Part shown: positions 26,857 through 35,738 of the stretch, one piece after another | Position numbering within the stretch: position 1 is the first letter of the stretch | Layout of the letters: every line of letters begins with the position of its first letter | Assembly: GCA_963755635.1 (NCBI GenBank) | Contig: CAVWKS010000011.1 | Coordinates: 76,623-140,622 of the forward strand | From: AC-32 sp963755635 | GTDB taxonomy: Bacteria; Actinomycetota; Thermoleophilia; Gaiellales; Gaiellaceae | DNA length: 64,000 nucleotides | Reading direction: 5' to 3' | The notes under the pieces: model-generated | What the model was told of the DNA's origin: nothing | The model's input: only the letters and a program-made list of their open reading frames with translations | The model's database searches: none | Made by a program: the position numbers and the translations under genes

Positions 26857-27384
26857 TCAGCGCCCGCCGGGGCGGAATCGTAGCAGCCCGGCCCGGAATT
26901 CCGCCGCGCCGCCGTGGCTGGGATGGCGGACGTACGGCGCTTCGAGCACGGCTTCGGCGATGCGTCCGACGGCGATCACGCGGCGGCCGCGGGCGAGCTC
27001 TCGCGCAAAGGGGATGCCTGCGGCGATCTCGGCGCGCCGGGGCGGCCGGTTCGAGCTCTCGGTGCCGGGATGCGTGGGGACGACGTTCCAGAGCAGCACG
27101 CTCTCCGTGAGCCCGAGCTCTTCGAGGACGCGATGGACGATCGTCGCGCTCGCCTCCGCCGGGCCGCTGCCGGTCAGCTGGCGCTCGGAGGTGAACGGGA
27201 TCCCCGAGACGCGCGCGCCGCGGTAGCCGGCCGCCTCGCCCACGAGCAGGAAGGGCGCGTCTCGCCGGGCGTCGAGATAGGCGCCCAAGCGTTCTCGCCG
27301 CGTGGCCGCGCCCGCGCCGTCACGATAGAAGTTGAACGTGGCGCCGATCTCGGCGTGCGCGAGCCGCTCGATGAGCTCTTCCAT
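26857..27384 (-). CDS. Uracil-DNA glycosylase superfamily protein
   Basis: 175 residues from ATG 27384 (an ATG two codons upstream is also possible). The first motif is FLLVGEAAGYRGARVSGIPF with FTSERQL, and the end ... APYVRHPSHGG carries the HPS motif of the superfamily. LLWNVVPTHPG fits the central strand. It would remove uracil or damaged bases from DNA. The 5' end overlaps the start of the divergent phospholipase-D-like gene by about 14 bp, so promoters must lie within one another's coding region or one start is wrong. Confidence 0.75.
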   Translation of the reverse strand: MEELIERLAHAEIGATFNFYRDGAGAATRRERLGAYLDARRDAPFLLVGEAAGYRGARVSGIPFTSERQLTGSGPAEASATIVHRVLEELGLTESVLLWNVVPTHPGTESSNRPPRRAEIAAGIPFARELARGRRVIAVGRIAEAVLEAPYVRHPSHGGAAEFRAGLLRFRPGGR

Positions 27385-28441
27385 CAACATCCGCACTCTG
27401 ACGGACGGCGGCCAGCAGCCGCTGGAGATCGCGCGGCTCGTCTCGGACTTCCTCGGCGCGGCCAAGCGCTCGCTCGACCTCGCGCAGTACGACTTCAACC
27501 TCGGGCCTGAGACGAAGGAGGTCGTCGCCGGCGCGATCTCGGCGGCCGCGGCCCGCGGTGTCGCCGTGCGGATCCTCTACAACGTCGACCACGTGCGGCC
27601 GATCCCGGTGCCGCCGCCGCCGGAGCCCGACGTCGCGCTGATCACGGCGCTGGGCGTGCCGGCGCGGGCGGTGGCCGGCGTGCCGGACCTGATGCACCAC
27701 AAGTTCGTCGTCCGCGACGGCGAGTCGGTCTGGACTGGCTCGACCAACTGGACCGACGATTCCTGGTCTCGCGAGGAGAACGTGATCGTGACCGTCGACT
27801 CGCCGTCGCTGGCGAAGGCGTACACGCTCGACTTCGAGGAGCTCTGGCGCGACGGCGACGTCGAGCGCAGCGGCTTTGCCGCCGAGCCGCGGCCGGTCGA
27901 GGTCGATGGCGTGCGCGTCCAGCCGTGGTTCACGCCCGGCTTCGCGGACGCGCTGACGCACCGGATCGCCAAGAAGATCGGCCACGCGGAGAAGGTGCGG
28001 ATCTGCTCGCCGGTGATCACGTCTGCGCCGGTCCTGGCGACGCTCGCGCAGCGGATCGCCGACGGCCGCGGCGACATCGCCGGCTGCGTGGACGCAACGC
28101 AGGTCGACGAGGTGATCCGCCAGTGGCACGCGCAGGGCACCGTCGTCTGGAAGATTCCGTTGCTCGAGCAGGTACTCCGGGGCGAGTTCTCGGGCAAGAA
28201 CTCGACCCCCTGGGCGCCCGGGAGCCTGCACGACTTCATGCACGCGAAGCTCGTGGTCGCCGACGACACCATCTTCGTCGGCTCGTTCAATCTCTCGCAC
28301 TCGGGCGAGCAGAACGCGGAGAACGTCCTCGAGCTGGCCGACGCGAAGATGGCGGGCCAGCTCAGCGCGTATGTCGACGAAGTCCGGCGGCGCTACCCGC
28401 CGGTCACTCCCACTCGATCGTCGACGGCGGCTTCGACGTGA
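27371..28441 (+). CDS. Phospholipase D-like protein with two HKD motifs
   Basis: 356 residues from ATG 27371. Two complete HxKx4D motifs are present: HHKFVVRD in VPDLMHHKFVVRDGESVWTG, and HAKLVVAD in HDFMHAKLVVADDTIFVG. Each is followed by the expected G-S-x-N (GSTNWT and GSFNLS). The pair forms the PLD active site. No signal peptide or membrane segment is seen, so it is likely a cytosolic phosphodiesterase or nuclease-like enzyme acting on lipid or nucleic acid. Its 3' end overlaps guaA by 38 bp (convergent). Confidence 0.85.
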   Translation: MSSSINIRTLTDGGQQPLEIARLVSDFLGAAKRSLDLAQYDFNLGPETKEVVAGAISAAAARGVAVRILYNVDHVRPIPVPPPPEPDVALITALGVPARAVAGVPDLMHHKFVVRDGESVWTGSTNWTDDSWSREENVIVTVDSPSLAKAYTLDFEELWRDGDVERSGFAAEPRPVEVDGVRVQPWFTPGFADALTHRIAKKIGHAEKVRICSPVITSAPVLATLAQRIADGRGDIAGCVDATQVDEVIRQWHAQGTVVWKIPLLEQVLRGEFSGKNSTPWAPGSLHDFMHAKLVVADDTIFVGSFNLSHSGEQNAENVLELADAKMAGQLSAYVDEVRRRYPPVTPTRSSTAAST

Positions 28442-29974
28442 TGTCGAGCACGACGCGGTTGACCGCGGGCACCTCGTTCACGATCCGGGACGAGATCGTC
28501 TCCAGCAGGTCGTAGGGCAGGCGGGCCCAGTCCGCCGTCATCGCGTCGTCGGAGGTGACCGCGCGGACGACGATCGGGTAGCCGTACGTGCGCTCGTCGC
28601 CCTGCACGCCGACCGAGCGGATCGCCGGCAGCACGGTGAACGACTGCCAGAGCTCGCGGTAGAGGCCGGCGCGGCGCACCTCTTCCTGCAGGATCGCGTC
28701 GGCCTCGCGCAGGATCTCGAGCCGCTCGCGCGTCACCTCGCCGATGATGCGGATCGCGAGCCCCGGCCCCGGGAAGGGCTGGCGCCAGACCATCGCCTCC
28801 GGCAGCCCGAGCTCCTCGCCGACGCGCCGCACCTCGTCCTTGAACAGCAGGCGCAGCGGCTCGACCAGGTCCATCTCCATCTCCTCGGGCAGCCCGCCGA
28901 CGTTGTGGTGCGACTTGATCTTCGCCGCCACCGCGTCGTCGCCGCCGGACTCGATCACGTCGGAGTAGAGCGTTCCCTGGACGAGGTAGCCGATCTTCCC
29001 GAGGCGCGTCGACTCTTCTTCGAAGACGCGGATGAACTCCTCGCCGATCGCCTTGCGCTTGTCCTCGGGGTCGGAGACGCCCTCGAGCCGTCCGAGGAAC
29101 CGCTCCTCGGCCGAGACGTGGACGAGCGGCACGTGGAAGTGCCCCTCGAAGGTCTCGACGACCTGCGCGGCCTCGTTCTTCCGCAGCAGGCCATGGTCGA
29201 CGAAGACGCAGACGAGCTGGTCGCCGATCGCCTTGTGCACGAGCAGCGCGGCGACCGCCGAGTCGACGCCACCGCTCAAAGCGCAGAGCACCCGCTCGGA
29301 GCCGACCTGCGCGCGGATCCGCTCGACCTGTTCCTCGATCACCGCCGCGGCCGTCCACGTCGGCGGCGCGTCCGCCACCTCGTAGAGGAAGTTCTTGAGC
29401 AGGTCCTGCCCATGCGGCGTGTGCACGACCTCCGGGTGGAACTGGACGCCGTAGAGGCGCCGCTCCGGGTCCTCGAAGGCAGCGATCGGCGCGGCCTGAG
29501 AGGAGGCTGTCACGGTTGCGCCCTCGGGAGGCGCCGCGACCGAGTCGCGGTGGCTCATCCACGCCGTCTGCTCCTCGGGCAGCCCTCGCCAAGCGCGCCG
29601 CCGATCCGCACCGCCGTCTTGCCGAACTCCGAGACGCCGGTTCGCTCGACCGAGCCGCCGAGCTCCTGCGCCATCAGCTGCATCCCGTAGCAGATGCCGA
29701 GCGTGGGGATGCCGAGCGAGAAGAGCTCCGGATCGACCCGCGGCGCGCCCTCCGCATAGACCGACGCCGGCCCGCCGGACAGAACCAAGGCCCGCGGGCG
29801 CCGAGCCCGCGCTTCCGCAGCCGTGATCCGGTGCGGGACGAGCTCCGAGTAGACGCGCGCCTCGCGGACCCGCCGCGCGATCAGCTGCGCGTACTGGCCG
29901 CCGAGATCGAGAACGAGCACCGGCCGCTCCTCCGGGCCAGCCTCGGCCACCGGAAGAGCGACGACCTCGCCCAT
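28404..29974 (-). CDS. guaA: GMP synthase (glutamine-hydrolysing) (one frameshift)
   Basis: 523 residues if one missing base near 29579 is restored. Class I amidotransferase domain: VLDLGGQYAQLIARRVRE, Cys in LGICYGMQLMAQELGG, His/Glu in GVQFHPEVVHTPHG. ATP pyrophosphatase: LCALSGGVDSAVAALL and the C-terminal dimer domain ending SKPPSTIEWE. Without correction the frame breaks after GGALGEG; the resumed sequence LPEEQTAWMSHRD is the canonical continuation. It makes GMP from XMP. ATG 29974 abuts the guaB3 stop with no gap. Confidence 0.95.
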
Positions 29975-31132
29975 TTAGCCCATGCCCACCTTTTGGGCTT
30001 GCTGCAGGGACTTGCCCTCGGTCTTGATCGACGGCGCGAGCATGACCTCGGCCTTCTGGAAGTCGTGAATCGACTCGTAGCCGCAGGTCGCCATCGACGT
30101 CCGGAGCGCGCCCATCAGGTTCAGCGTCCCGTCGTTCTCGGTCGCCGGGCCGATCACGATCTGCTCGAGCGTCGCGCTCTGGTCGACCGCCACGCGCGCC
30201 CCGCGCGGCAGGGTCGGATGGAACGTCGCCATCCCCCAGTGGTAGCCGCGGCCAGGCGCCTCTTTCGCCCGCGCCAGGGGCGAGCCGACCATGACCGCGT
30301 CGGCGCCGCAGGCGACCGCCTTGGCGATGTCGCCGCCGGTGCGCATGCCGCCGTCGGCGATCACGTTGACGTACTTGCCGGTCTCGAGCAGGTGCTGCAC
30401 GCGCGCCGCCGCCGCGTCGGAGATCGCCGTCGCCTGCGGGACGCCGACACCCAGGACGCCGCGCGTCGTGCACGCCTGCCCCGGCCCGACGCCGACCAGG
30501 ACGCCCTCGGCTCCGGTGCGCATCAGGTGCAGCGCCGTCTGGTACGACGCGCAGCCGCCGACGATCGCGGGCACCGGCAGCGACGCGATGAACTCCTTCA
30601 GGTTGAGCGCGTGCCCGTTCGAGGAGACGTGCTCGGCGGAGACGACCGTCCCCTGGATGACGAGAATGTCGAGCCCCGCGTCCAGCGCGACCTCGTAGTA
30701 GTCGCGCACTTTCTGCGGCGTCAGCGAGCCGGCCGCGAGCACGCCCGCGTCCTTGATCTCGCGAATGCGCTTGGCGATCAGCTCGGGCTTGACCGGCTCG
30801 GCGTAGATCTTCTGCATGCCCGCGGTGGCACGCTCCTTCGGCAGCTTCGCGATCTTCGCCAGCTGGCCGTCGGCGTCCTCGTAGCGGGAGAAGATCCCCT
30901 CGAGGTTGAGCACGCCCAGGCCGCCGAGCTTGCCGAGCTCGATCGCGATCCTGGGCGAGACGACGCCGTCCATCGCCGAGGCGAGGAGCGGCAGCTCGAG
31001 CAGGTGCGGGCCGAGCTTCCAGCCGATGTCGACGTCCTGTGGATCGCGCGTGCGGCGGGACGGCACGATCGCGATGTCGTCGAAGCCGTAGGCCTGACGC
31101 GCCTTCTTGCCTCTCCCGATCTCTACTTCCAC
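29975..31132 (-). CDS. guaB3: GuaB3-type IMP dehydrogenase-related protein
   Basis: 385 residues from GTG 31132. The opening ARQAYGFDDIAIVPSRRTRD, the absence of CBS domains and LGGLGVLNLEGIFSRYED mark the GuaB3 (TIGR01304) group widespread in actinobacteria. The catalytic Cys is in GVGPGQACTTR, with flap GYHWGMA. GuaB3 is described as an IMP dehydrogenase/GMP reductase-like enzyme; the exact reaction is not certain here. It is directly upstream of guaA (zero gap), so both belong to guanine nucleotide synthesis. Confidence 0.92.
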   Translation of the reverse strand: MEVEIGRGKKARQAYGFDDIAIVPSRRTRDPQDVDIGWKLGPHLLELPLLASAMDGVVSPRIAIELGKLGGLGVLNLEGIFSRYEDADGQLAKIAKLPKERATAGMQKIYAEPVKPELIAKRIREIKDAGVLAAGSLTPQKVRDYYEVALDAGLDILVIQGTVVSAEHVSSNGHALNLKEFIASLPVPAIVGGCASYQTALHLMRTGAEGVLVGVGPGQACTTRGVLGVGVPQATAISDAAAARVQHLLETGKYVNVIADGGMRTGGDIAKAVACGADAVMVGSPLARAKEAPGRGYHWGMATFHPTLPRGARVAVDQSATLEQIVIGPATENDGTLNLMGALRTSMATCGYESIHDFQKAEVMLAPSIKTEGKSLQQAQKVGMG

Positions 31133-31166
31133 AGGGACCGGCGATCGTAGCAACGTCGCTGGACGA

Positions 31167-32123
31167 TCACGTTTCCGCGACCGGCTCCAGCTGCGCGACC
31201 TCGACGCCGCCGACCAGCCGGCCGGCCTCGCGCTCCTCGAAGCGGCCCGCGCCGAGCTCGAGAGTCGACGCCGCGCCGGCCGCAACCGCGAAGCGGAGCG
31301 CCTCCTCGTCGGAGCGCCCGTCGAGCCGGGAGGCGATGAAGCCTGCGAGCAGGACATCGCCGGAGCCGACCGCGGAGACCGGGTCGACGCGCGGGGCCAG
31401 GGCCCGGTAGCGGCGCGGCTCACGCTCGGAGCGGAGCAGCGCCCAGCAGCCTGACTCGCGCGTGATCAGGACGTTCCGCGCGCCGAGCTCGGCGATCGCC
31501 TCGAGGCCGCCGAGAAAGTCGTCGTCGTCGTGGAACTCCTGGCCGACGAGGCTCTCGGCCTCGCGCTCGTTCGGCGAGACGAGGAACGGCTCGGAATGGG
31601 CGGCGAGGCGCAGCGGCTCGCCCTCGGAGTCGAGCACGGTCGAGACACCGCGGCGGTTCAGATCGCGGATCGCCTCCGCGTAGAACCCCGCGTCGATCGC
31701 GCGGGGCAGGGAGCCAGCGAAGATGACGTAGTCCGCGCCGCGCGAGAGGTAGACGAGCTTTTCGAGCAGCATCTCGAGCTCGTGCGGCTCGACGCGCGGG
31801 CCCCACTCGTTCACCTCGGTGTACGTGCCGCCGGTCGGGTCGACGATCGCGGTCGAGGTGCGCGAATCGTCCTCGATCCGGACGAAGTCGTTGAGGATCG
31901 CCTCGGCGGTCAGCTCCTCGACGATCCGCGTGCCGGGGCCGCCGCCCGCCAGCCCCGTGGCAACGACCGGCACGCCGAGTCGTTTCAGCGCGCGCGCGAT
32001 GTTGATCCCCTTGCCGCCGGCGAGCGTCAGGCCTTCGCTCGCGCGGTGCCGCTGGCCGCGCTGGAAGTTCGGGACGGTCAGCGTGCGGTCGATCGCAGCG
32101 TTCATCGTCACCGTCACGATCAT
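31167..32123 (-). CDS. PfkB-family sugar-phosphate kinase (1-phosphofructokinase-like)
   Basis: 318 residues from ATG 32123. PfkB ribokinase fold: TVTMNAAIDRTLTVPNF at the N-terminus, GGKGINIARALKRLG, and the catalytic signature AVGSGDVLLAGFIA with the Asp base. The N-terminus and the GSGD form resemble FruK/LacC-type kinases of fructose-1-phosphate or tagatose-6-phosphate more than ribokinase. No PTS genes are nearby, so the substrate is open. It overlaps the DD-carboxypeptidase stop by 4 bp. Confidence 0.85.
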   Translation of the reverse strand: MIVTVTMNAAIDRTLTVPNFQRGQRHRASEGLTLAGGKGINIARALKRLGVPVVATGLAGGGPGTRIVEELTAEAILNDFVRIEDDSRTSTAIVDPTGGTYTEVNEWGPRVEPHELEMLLEKLVYLSRGADYVIFAGSLPRAIDAGFYAEAIRDLNRRGVSTVLDSEGEPLRLAAHSEPFLVSPNEREAESLVGQEFHDDDDFLGGLEAIAELGARNVLITRESGCWALLRSEREPRRYRALAPRVDPVSAVGSGDVLLAGFIASRLDGRSDEEALRFAVAAGAASTLELGAGRFEEREAGRLVGGVEVAQLEPVAET

Positions 32124-33235
32124 GAGAACCACCCCAGCACGTGATGGAGGGTACGCCCCGCGTACCACCCTGCGCGGCCGGCGAGCCCGGGGCGGGCGAC
32201 CGAGCGCGACGCGACGAGCGGAACCACGCCGATCAGGCGACCCTCCTGGTAGACGCGGACCTGCCCGAGCGTCTGGCCCTTCGCCACGGGCAGCGAGACC
32301 GTGTCCGGGAAGACCACCCGCCGGACGAGCGGGCGGTCGACCCGCGCGACGGGCATGAACGAGCGCGCCGCGACGAGCGCTAGCGGGTGGCGGCCGTAGC
32401 CCAGCGCGGACTCCGCGTAGGCCCGGCCCGCGACGACCAGCCGAGGGTGCACGTACTGCGCGAACCCCCAGTCGAGCAGCTTCGCGAGGTCCCGGTTCCG
32501 GGTCGAGCGATCGGGGCTGCCGAGCAGCGTCGCGTAGATCGAGACGCCCTCGCGCCGCGCCGCAGCGACCTCGTTCCAGCCCGCCTCGGACGTGTGACCG
32601 GTCTTGACGCCGAAGATCCCCGGGTAGCTGTAGAGGAGGTCGTTCCAGGTGTGCAGCACGCGGCCGCCGGGGATCGTCGCGACGCGCATGCGCACGATCT
32701 GCCGGATGGCGGGCCGGTGCATCAGGATCCGCGCGAGGTAGGTGACGTCGCGCGCGCTCGAGACGTGGCCCGGCGCATCCAGACCGTCCGGCCGGACGTA
32801 GTGCGTCGAGCGCAGCCCGAGCTGCCGCGCCCGCGCGTTCATCATGGCGACGAAGCGCGTCTCGCTGCCGTGGCCGACGTACGAGGCGAGCGCGTCGGCG
32901 GCGTCGTTCGCGCTCGCAACCAGCGCGGCCTCCAGCAGGTCGCGAACGGTCAGCCGTTCGCCGGCGACGAGCCCCGCGGACGACTCTCCGACGGCGGCGG
33001 CCTCGGGGCTCACGGTCACGACGGCGTTCAGGCGCGTGTGCTCGAGCGTCAGCAGCACGGTCATCAGCTTCGTGACGCTCGCGATCGGCACGGACGCGCG
33101 CGCGTCGTGCGCGAGCAGGATCTCGCCGGTCGTGCCGTTCTCGACGAGCCAGGCCCGGCCGCTGACCTGCGGGACAGCGCCGAGCGCGGGGGCCGCGAGC
33201 ACGAGGGCCGCGGCGGCTACAGCGACTGCTCTCAC
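32120..33235 (-). CDS. D-alanyl-D-alanine carboxypeptidase (DacA/PBP5-like, S11)
   Basis: 371 residues. A signal peptide (AVAVAAAALVLAAPALG) is followed by the three penicillin-binding motifs: SxxK in ASVTKLMTVLL, SxN in VASANDAADAL and KTG in GVKTGHTSEAG. The C-terminal beta domain is PBP5-like (PVAKGQTLGQVRVYQEGRL), and the end GWYAGRTLHHVLGWF could act as an amphipathic anchor. It trims the last D-Ala from stem peptides outside the membrane. GTG 33235. Confidence 0.93.
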   Translation of the reverse strand: MRAVAVAAAALVLAAPALGAVPQVSGRAWLVENGTTGEILLAHDARASVPIASVTKLMTVLLTLEHTRLNAVVTVSPEAAAVGESSAGLVAGERLTVRDLLEAALVASANDAADALASYVGHGSETRFVAMMNARARQLGLRSTHYVRPDGLDAPGHVSSARDVTYLARILMHRPAIRQIVRMRVATIPGGRVLHTWNDLLYSYPGIFGVKTGHTSEAGWNEVAAARREGVSIYATLLGSPDRSTRNRDLAKLLDWGFAQYVHPRLVVAGRAYAESALGYGRHPLALVAARSFMPVARVDRPLVRRVVFPDTVSLPVAKGQTLGQVRVYQEGRLIGVVPLVASRSVARPGLAGRAGWYAGRTLHHVLGWFS

Positions 33236-33251
33236 CGGGCGGCGATTCTAC

Positions 33252-33569
33252 TCAGCGCACGCGAATCCGCTGCCCGACCTCGAGCGCGTTCGGATCGACG
33301 TGCGGGTTGAGCACGAGCAGCGTGTCGACCGTCGTGTTGAACCGGATCGCGATGTCGGAGAGCGTCTCGCCGGCGCGGAGGCGGTAGTAGCGGCGCTGCC
33401 GCTTCGGCACCGGCGCGGTCTGCGTCACGACGGTCGGGATCGTGGTGGTGACCGGGGTCGATTTCGTCTCCAGGCCCGAGCGCACGAGCAGGACGCCGAT
33501 GGTCACGACGAGCAGGAACGCTGCCGGAGCCCCGTAGCGCTTTGCCTCGGCGCGCCAGCCGCGGCTCAT
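33252..33569 (-). CDS. Membrane-anchored LysM-domain protein
   Basis: 105 residues. An N-terminal membrane segment (GAPAAFLLVVTIGVLLVR) and a Thr-rich linker (TPVTTTIPTVVTQT) precede one LysM domain: YRLRAGETLSDIAIRFNTTV, then TLLVLNPHVDPNALEVGQ. LysM binds peptidoglycan, so this is probably an outward-facing wall-contact protein. It lies 17 bp from the DD-carboxypeptidase start and 4 bp from pyrF. It is probably cotranscribed with both, linking it to wall biology by neighbourhood. Confidence 0.8.
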   Translation of the reverse strand: MSRGWRAEAKRYGAPAAFLLVVTIGVLLVRSGLETKSTPVTTTIPTVVTQTAPVPKRQRRYYRLRAGETLSDIAIRFNTTVDTLLVLNPHVDPNALEVGQRIRVR

Positions 33570-33572
33570 CCG

Positions 33573-34490
33573 CTACCAGCCGGAGACGGCCCAGATCTCG
33601 CGCTGCAGCCGCGCGGCCTCGAGCGCGGCGGCGGTGCGCCAATCCTCTTCGTTCGTACGGAACGCGTAGAGGATGCCGCGCGAGACACTCACGATTGCGC
33701 TGGCCGGGCCGCTCGTGAAGGCCCGTGCCAGGTCGGCCGCCGATGCGCCCTGCGCGCCGATGCCGGGCAGGAGCAGAATTGCCTGAGGCATCAGCCGCCG
33801 CGCTTCCCCGACGGCGCGCGGGTAGGTCGCCCCGACAACCGCGCCGACGTTCGAAAGGCCCCGCTCGCCGACGGTCTCCTCGCCGAGCTCGTGGACGAGA
33901 GCGGCCAGGTGCTGCCAGAGCGGCCGCCCATTCGAGAGCACGAGGTCCTGGACGTCGGCGCCACCCTCGTTCGAGGTCTTGATCACGCAGAAGAGCCCGG
34001 CCCCGTGGCGACGGCTCGCCGACAGGAACGGCTCGAGCGAGTCTCGCCCGAGGTAGACGTTCACCGTCATCGCGTCGGCGACCGGAGGCTCCTCCCCACG
34101 CGGCTCGAGGTACGCGGCCGCGTACGCCCGCGCGGTCGAGCCGATGTCGCCGCGCTTCGCATCGGCGAGGACGAGCAGGCCGGCGGAGCGCGCGTAGTCG
34201 CAGACGTCCTCGAACGCGCGGAAGCCGTCGGCTCCCAGCGCCTCGAAGAAGGCGAGCTGAGGCTTCACGCCCACGACGTACGGCGCGACCGCATCGACGA
34301 TCCCGCGGCAGAAACGGGCGCAGCCTTCCGCTGCCTCGGCCCGGTCGACGTGGACGTCGCCGACGAGCTCGACCGGCAGCAGGTCGGGGCGCGGGTCGAG
34401 CCCGACGATCAGCTGCGAATGCTTGTGCTCGACCGCCTCGGCGAGCCGGTCGGCGAAGAGCGAGGTGGCCAGGGCCGGCTCGGCGCTCAT
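33573..34490 (-). CDS. pyrF: Orotidine 5'-phosphate decarboxylase (type 2)
   Basis: 305 residues from ATG 34490 (a GTG at 34499 is also in frame). Converts OMP to UMP. The long N-terminus with SQLIVGLDPRPDLLP and the active site LVLADAKRGDIGSTARAYA (Lys and paired Asp residues) identify the larger type-2 PyrF. VKPQLAFFEALG and LLPGIGAQGA complete the barrel. It follows HU and pyrE in the same leftward tract, separated from HU by a terminator-like hairpin. Confidence 0.93.
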   Translation of the reverse strand: MSAEPALATSLFADRLAEAVEHKHSQLIVGLDPRPDLLPVELVGDVHVDRAEAAEGCARFCRGIVDAVAPYVVGVKPQLAFFEALGADGFRAFEDVCDYARSAGLLVLADAKRGDIGSTARAYAAAYLEPRGEEPPVADAMTVNVYLGRDSLEPFLSASRRHGAGLFCVIKTSNEGGADVQDLVLSNGRPLWQHLAALVHELGEETVGERGLSNVGAVVGATYPRAVGEARRLMPQAILLLPGIGAQGASAADLARAFTSGPASAIVSVSRGILYAFRTNEEDWRTAAALEAARLQREIWAVSGW

Positions 34491-34530
34491 CTCTCTCACA
34501 GGCTAGCGCGGCTTTCGGCCCGCGCAACGA

Positions 34531-34556
34531 GAGAGGGCCGCGTGTGCGGCCCTCTC
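34531..34556 (-). terminator. Hairpin between HU gene and pyrF
   Basis: GAGAGGGCCGC / GCGGCCCTCTC, 11 bp, with a 4-nt loop. On the minus strand it follows a TTTTT tract and the inferred HU stop (TAG at 34581) by 24 bp. It fits a Rho-independent-like end of HU transcription. If the HU frame were read literally it would translate through this stem. Confidence 0.65.
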
Positions 34557-34580
34557 GAAAAACCCTGAGCTCGCGCGGCT

Positions 34581-34906
34581 CTAGTACCGCCGCCGCCGCC
34601 GCCGCCATCGCCCATCCCGCCGCCGCCGCCGCTCTTGACGGCCTGCTTCAGCGAGCTGCCGGCGGAGAACTTCGGCACCGTCGCCGCGGGGATCGTCACC
34701 TTCTGGCTCGGGTTGCGCGGATTGACGCCCTGCCGCTCCTTGCGGAACTGGGTCGAGAACTTCCCGAAGCCGGTGAAATTGATCTCTCCGCCGCCCTTGA
34801 GGACGTCGGTGACCGTCTCGAGGAAGGTGTCGACCGCGTCGGCGGCCTCCCGCCTCGACATGTTGCCCTTCGACGCCACCTTGTCCACGAACTCTTGCTT
34901 CGTCAC
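34581..34906 (-). CDS. HU-family DNA-binding protein with glycine-rich tail (probable frameshift in Gly repeat)
   Basis: About 108 residues from GTG 34906. Nucleoid-associated dimeric protein: TKQEFVDKVASKGNMSRREA at the N-terminus, INFTGFGKFSTQFRKER in the beta arm and the end VTIPAATVPKFSAGSSLKQAV. A Gly-rich tail (SGGGGGMGDGGGGGGG) follows. In the sequence as given the frame then runs through a terminator hairpin to overlap pyrF. One missing base in the GGC run would end it at TAG 34581, before the hairpin. I favour that reading. Confidence 0.85.
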
Positions 34907-34971
34907 GTCCGCTCCTCTCTTCCCGGTTTTCGTTTGAGCGCGCCTGAGCCTAACAGGTGCGCCCTTTCCGC

Positions 34972-35529
34972 TCAACCATGCGGTTTTGCTGCACTTTTCC
35001 GCGCCTCGACGAGCTCGCCGGCCCGGAACAGCGCGCGGAGACGCACCCCGGCCTTCGCGAGAGCGTCCGCGCCTCCTTCCTCGCGATCGACCACGCAGAC
35101 GGCGTGCCGGACGGTCAGCCCGGCCTCGCGTAGCGCCTCGATCGCCTCGGCTGCGGCGCCGCCGGACGTGACCACGTCCTCGATCAGGCAGACCAGCTCG
35201 CCCGGCTCGAACGCGCCCTCGATCCGGTTCGCGGTGCCGTATTCCTTCGCCTCGTCCCTCACGATCACGAACGGCAGGCCTGAAGCCAGCGAGGCCGCAG
35301 ATGCGAGCGCGACCGCGCCGAGCACGGGGCACGCGAGCCTGACCGCCTCCGGTTCGAGCTCCTGCGCGGCGCTCGCGAGCTCCTCGCCGAGCGCGCGCAG
35401 GACGTCCGGCTGGGTCTCGAAGCGGAACTTGTCGAGGTAGTAGGACGAGCGGCGCCCGGAGCGCAGGACGAAGTCGCCCTCGAGGTAGGCGTGCTCGACG
35501 AGCGCGGCCGCGAGCTCTTGCCGGTCCAC
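34972..35529 (-). CDS. pyrE: Orotate phosphoribosyltransferase
   Basis: 185 residues from GTG 35529. The PRPP-binding loop is VCLIEDVVTSGGAAAEAIEAL, and the dimer-loop region reads FVIVRDEAKEYGTANRIEG. N-terminal GDFVLRSGRRSSYYLDKF is typical. Makes OMP from orotate and PRPP. The start overlaps the previous gene's TAG by one base. It belongs to pyrimidine synthesis with pyrF two genes on. Confidence 0.94.
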   Translation of the reverse strand: MDRQELAAALVEHAYLEGDFVLRSGRRSSYYLDKFRFETQPDVLRALGEELASAAQELEPEAVRLACPVLGAVALASAASLASGLPFVIVRDEAKEYGTANRIEGAFEPGELVCLIEDVVTSGGAAAEAIEALREAGLTVRHAVCVVDREEGGADALAKAGVRLRALFRAGELVEARKSAAKPHG

Positions 35530-35738
35530 TAGCGCGCCGCGTCGAGCAGCTCGCGGGCGTGCTCGAGCAGCTGATCCGCGCCCGGAGCGCCTTCGGCGAG
35601 CGAGACCATCGTGCCGTCGCCGAAGTAGAGCTCGACCCGCTCCTTGGTTCGCGCGGCGCGCCGCCGGAAGAGCACCGCCGCGATCGCGGAGCCCACGGCC
35701 AGGAGGAACCCGGTCAAGAAGCTACGCCGTTTCATCAT
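35529..35738 (-). CDS. Small membrane-anchored hypothetical protein
   Basis: 69 residues from ATG 35738. N-terminal hydrophobic helix SFLTGFLLAVGSAIAAVLF bounded by basic residues (MMKRR, RRRAARTK), then a short soluble domain (VELYFGDGTMVSLAEGAPG, ADQLLEHARELL). It overlaps the roadblock gene by 17 bp upstream and pyrE by one base downstream, so it looks coupled. Such a small anchor beside a roadblock protein might recruit it to the membrane; this is speculation. Confidence 0.6.
   Translation of the reverse strand: MMKRRSFLTGFLLAVGSAIAAVLFRRRAARTKERVELYFGDGTMVSLAEGAPGADQLLEHARELLDAAR

Noticed and set aside
34496..34580. HU reading through to 34496 as a C-terminal domain
   Set aside because: The stretch spans a terminator hairpin and overlaps the pyrF start; composition is not protein-like.
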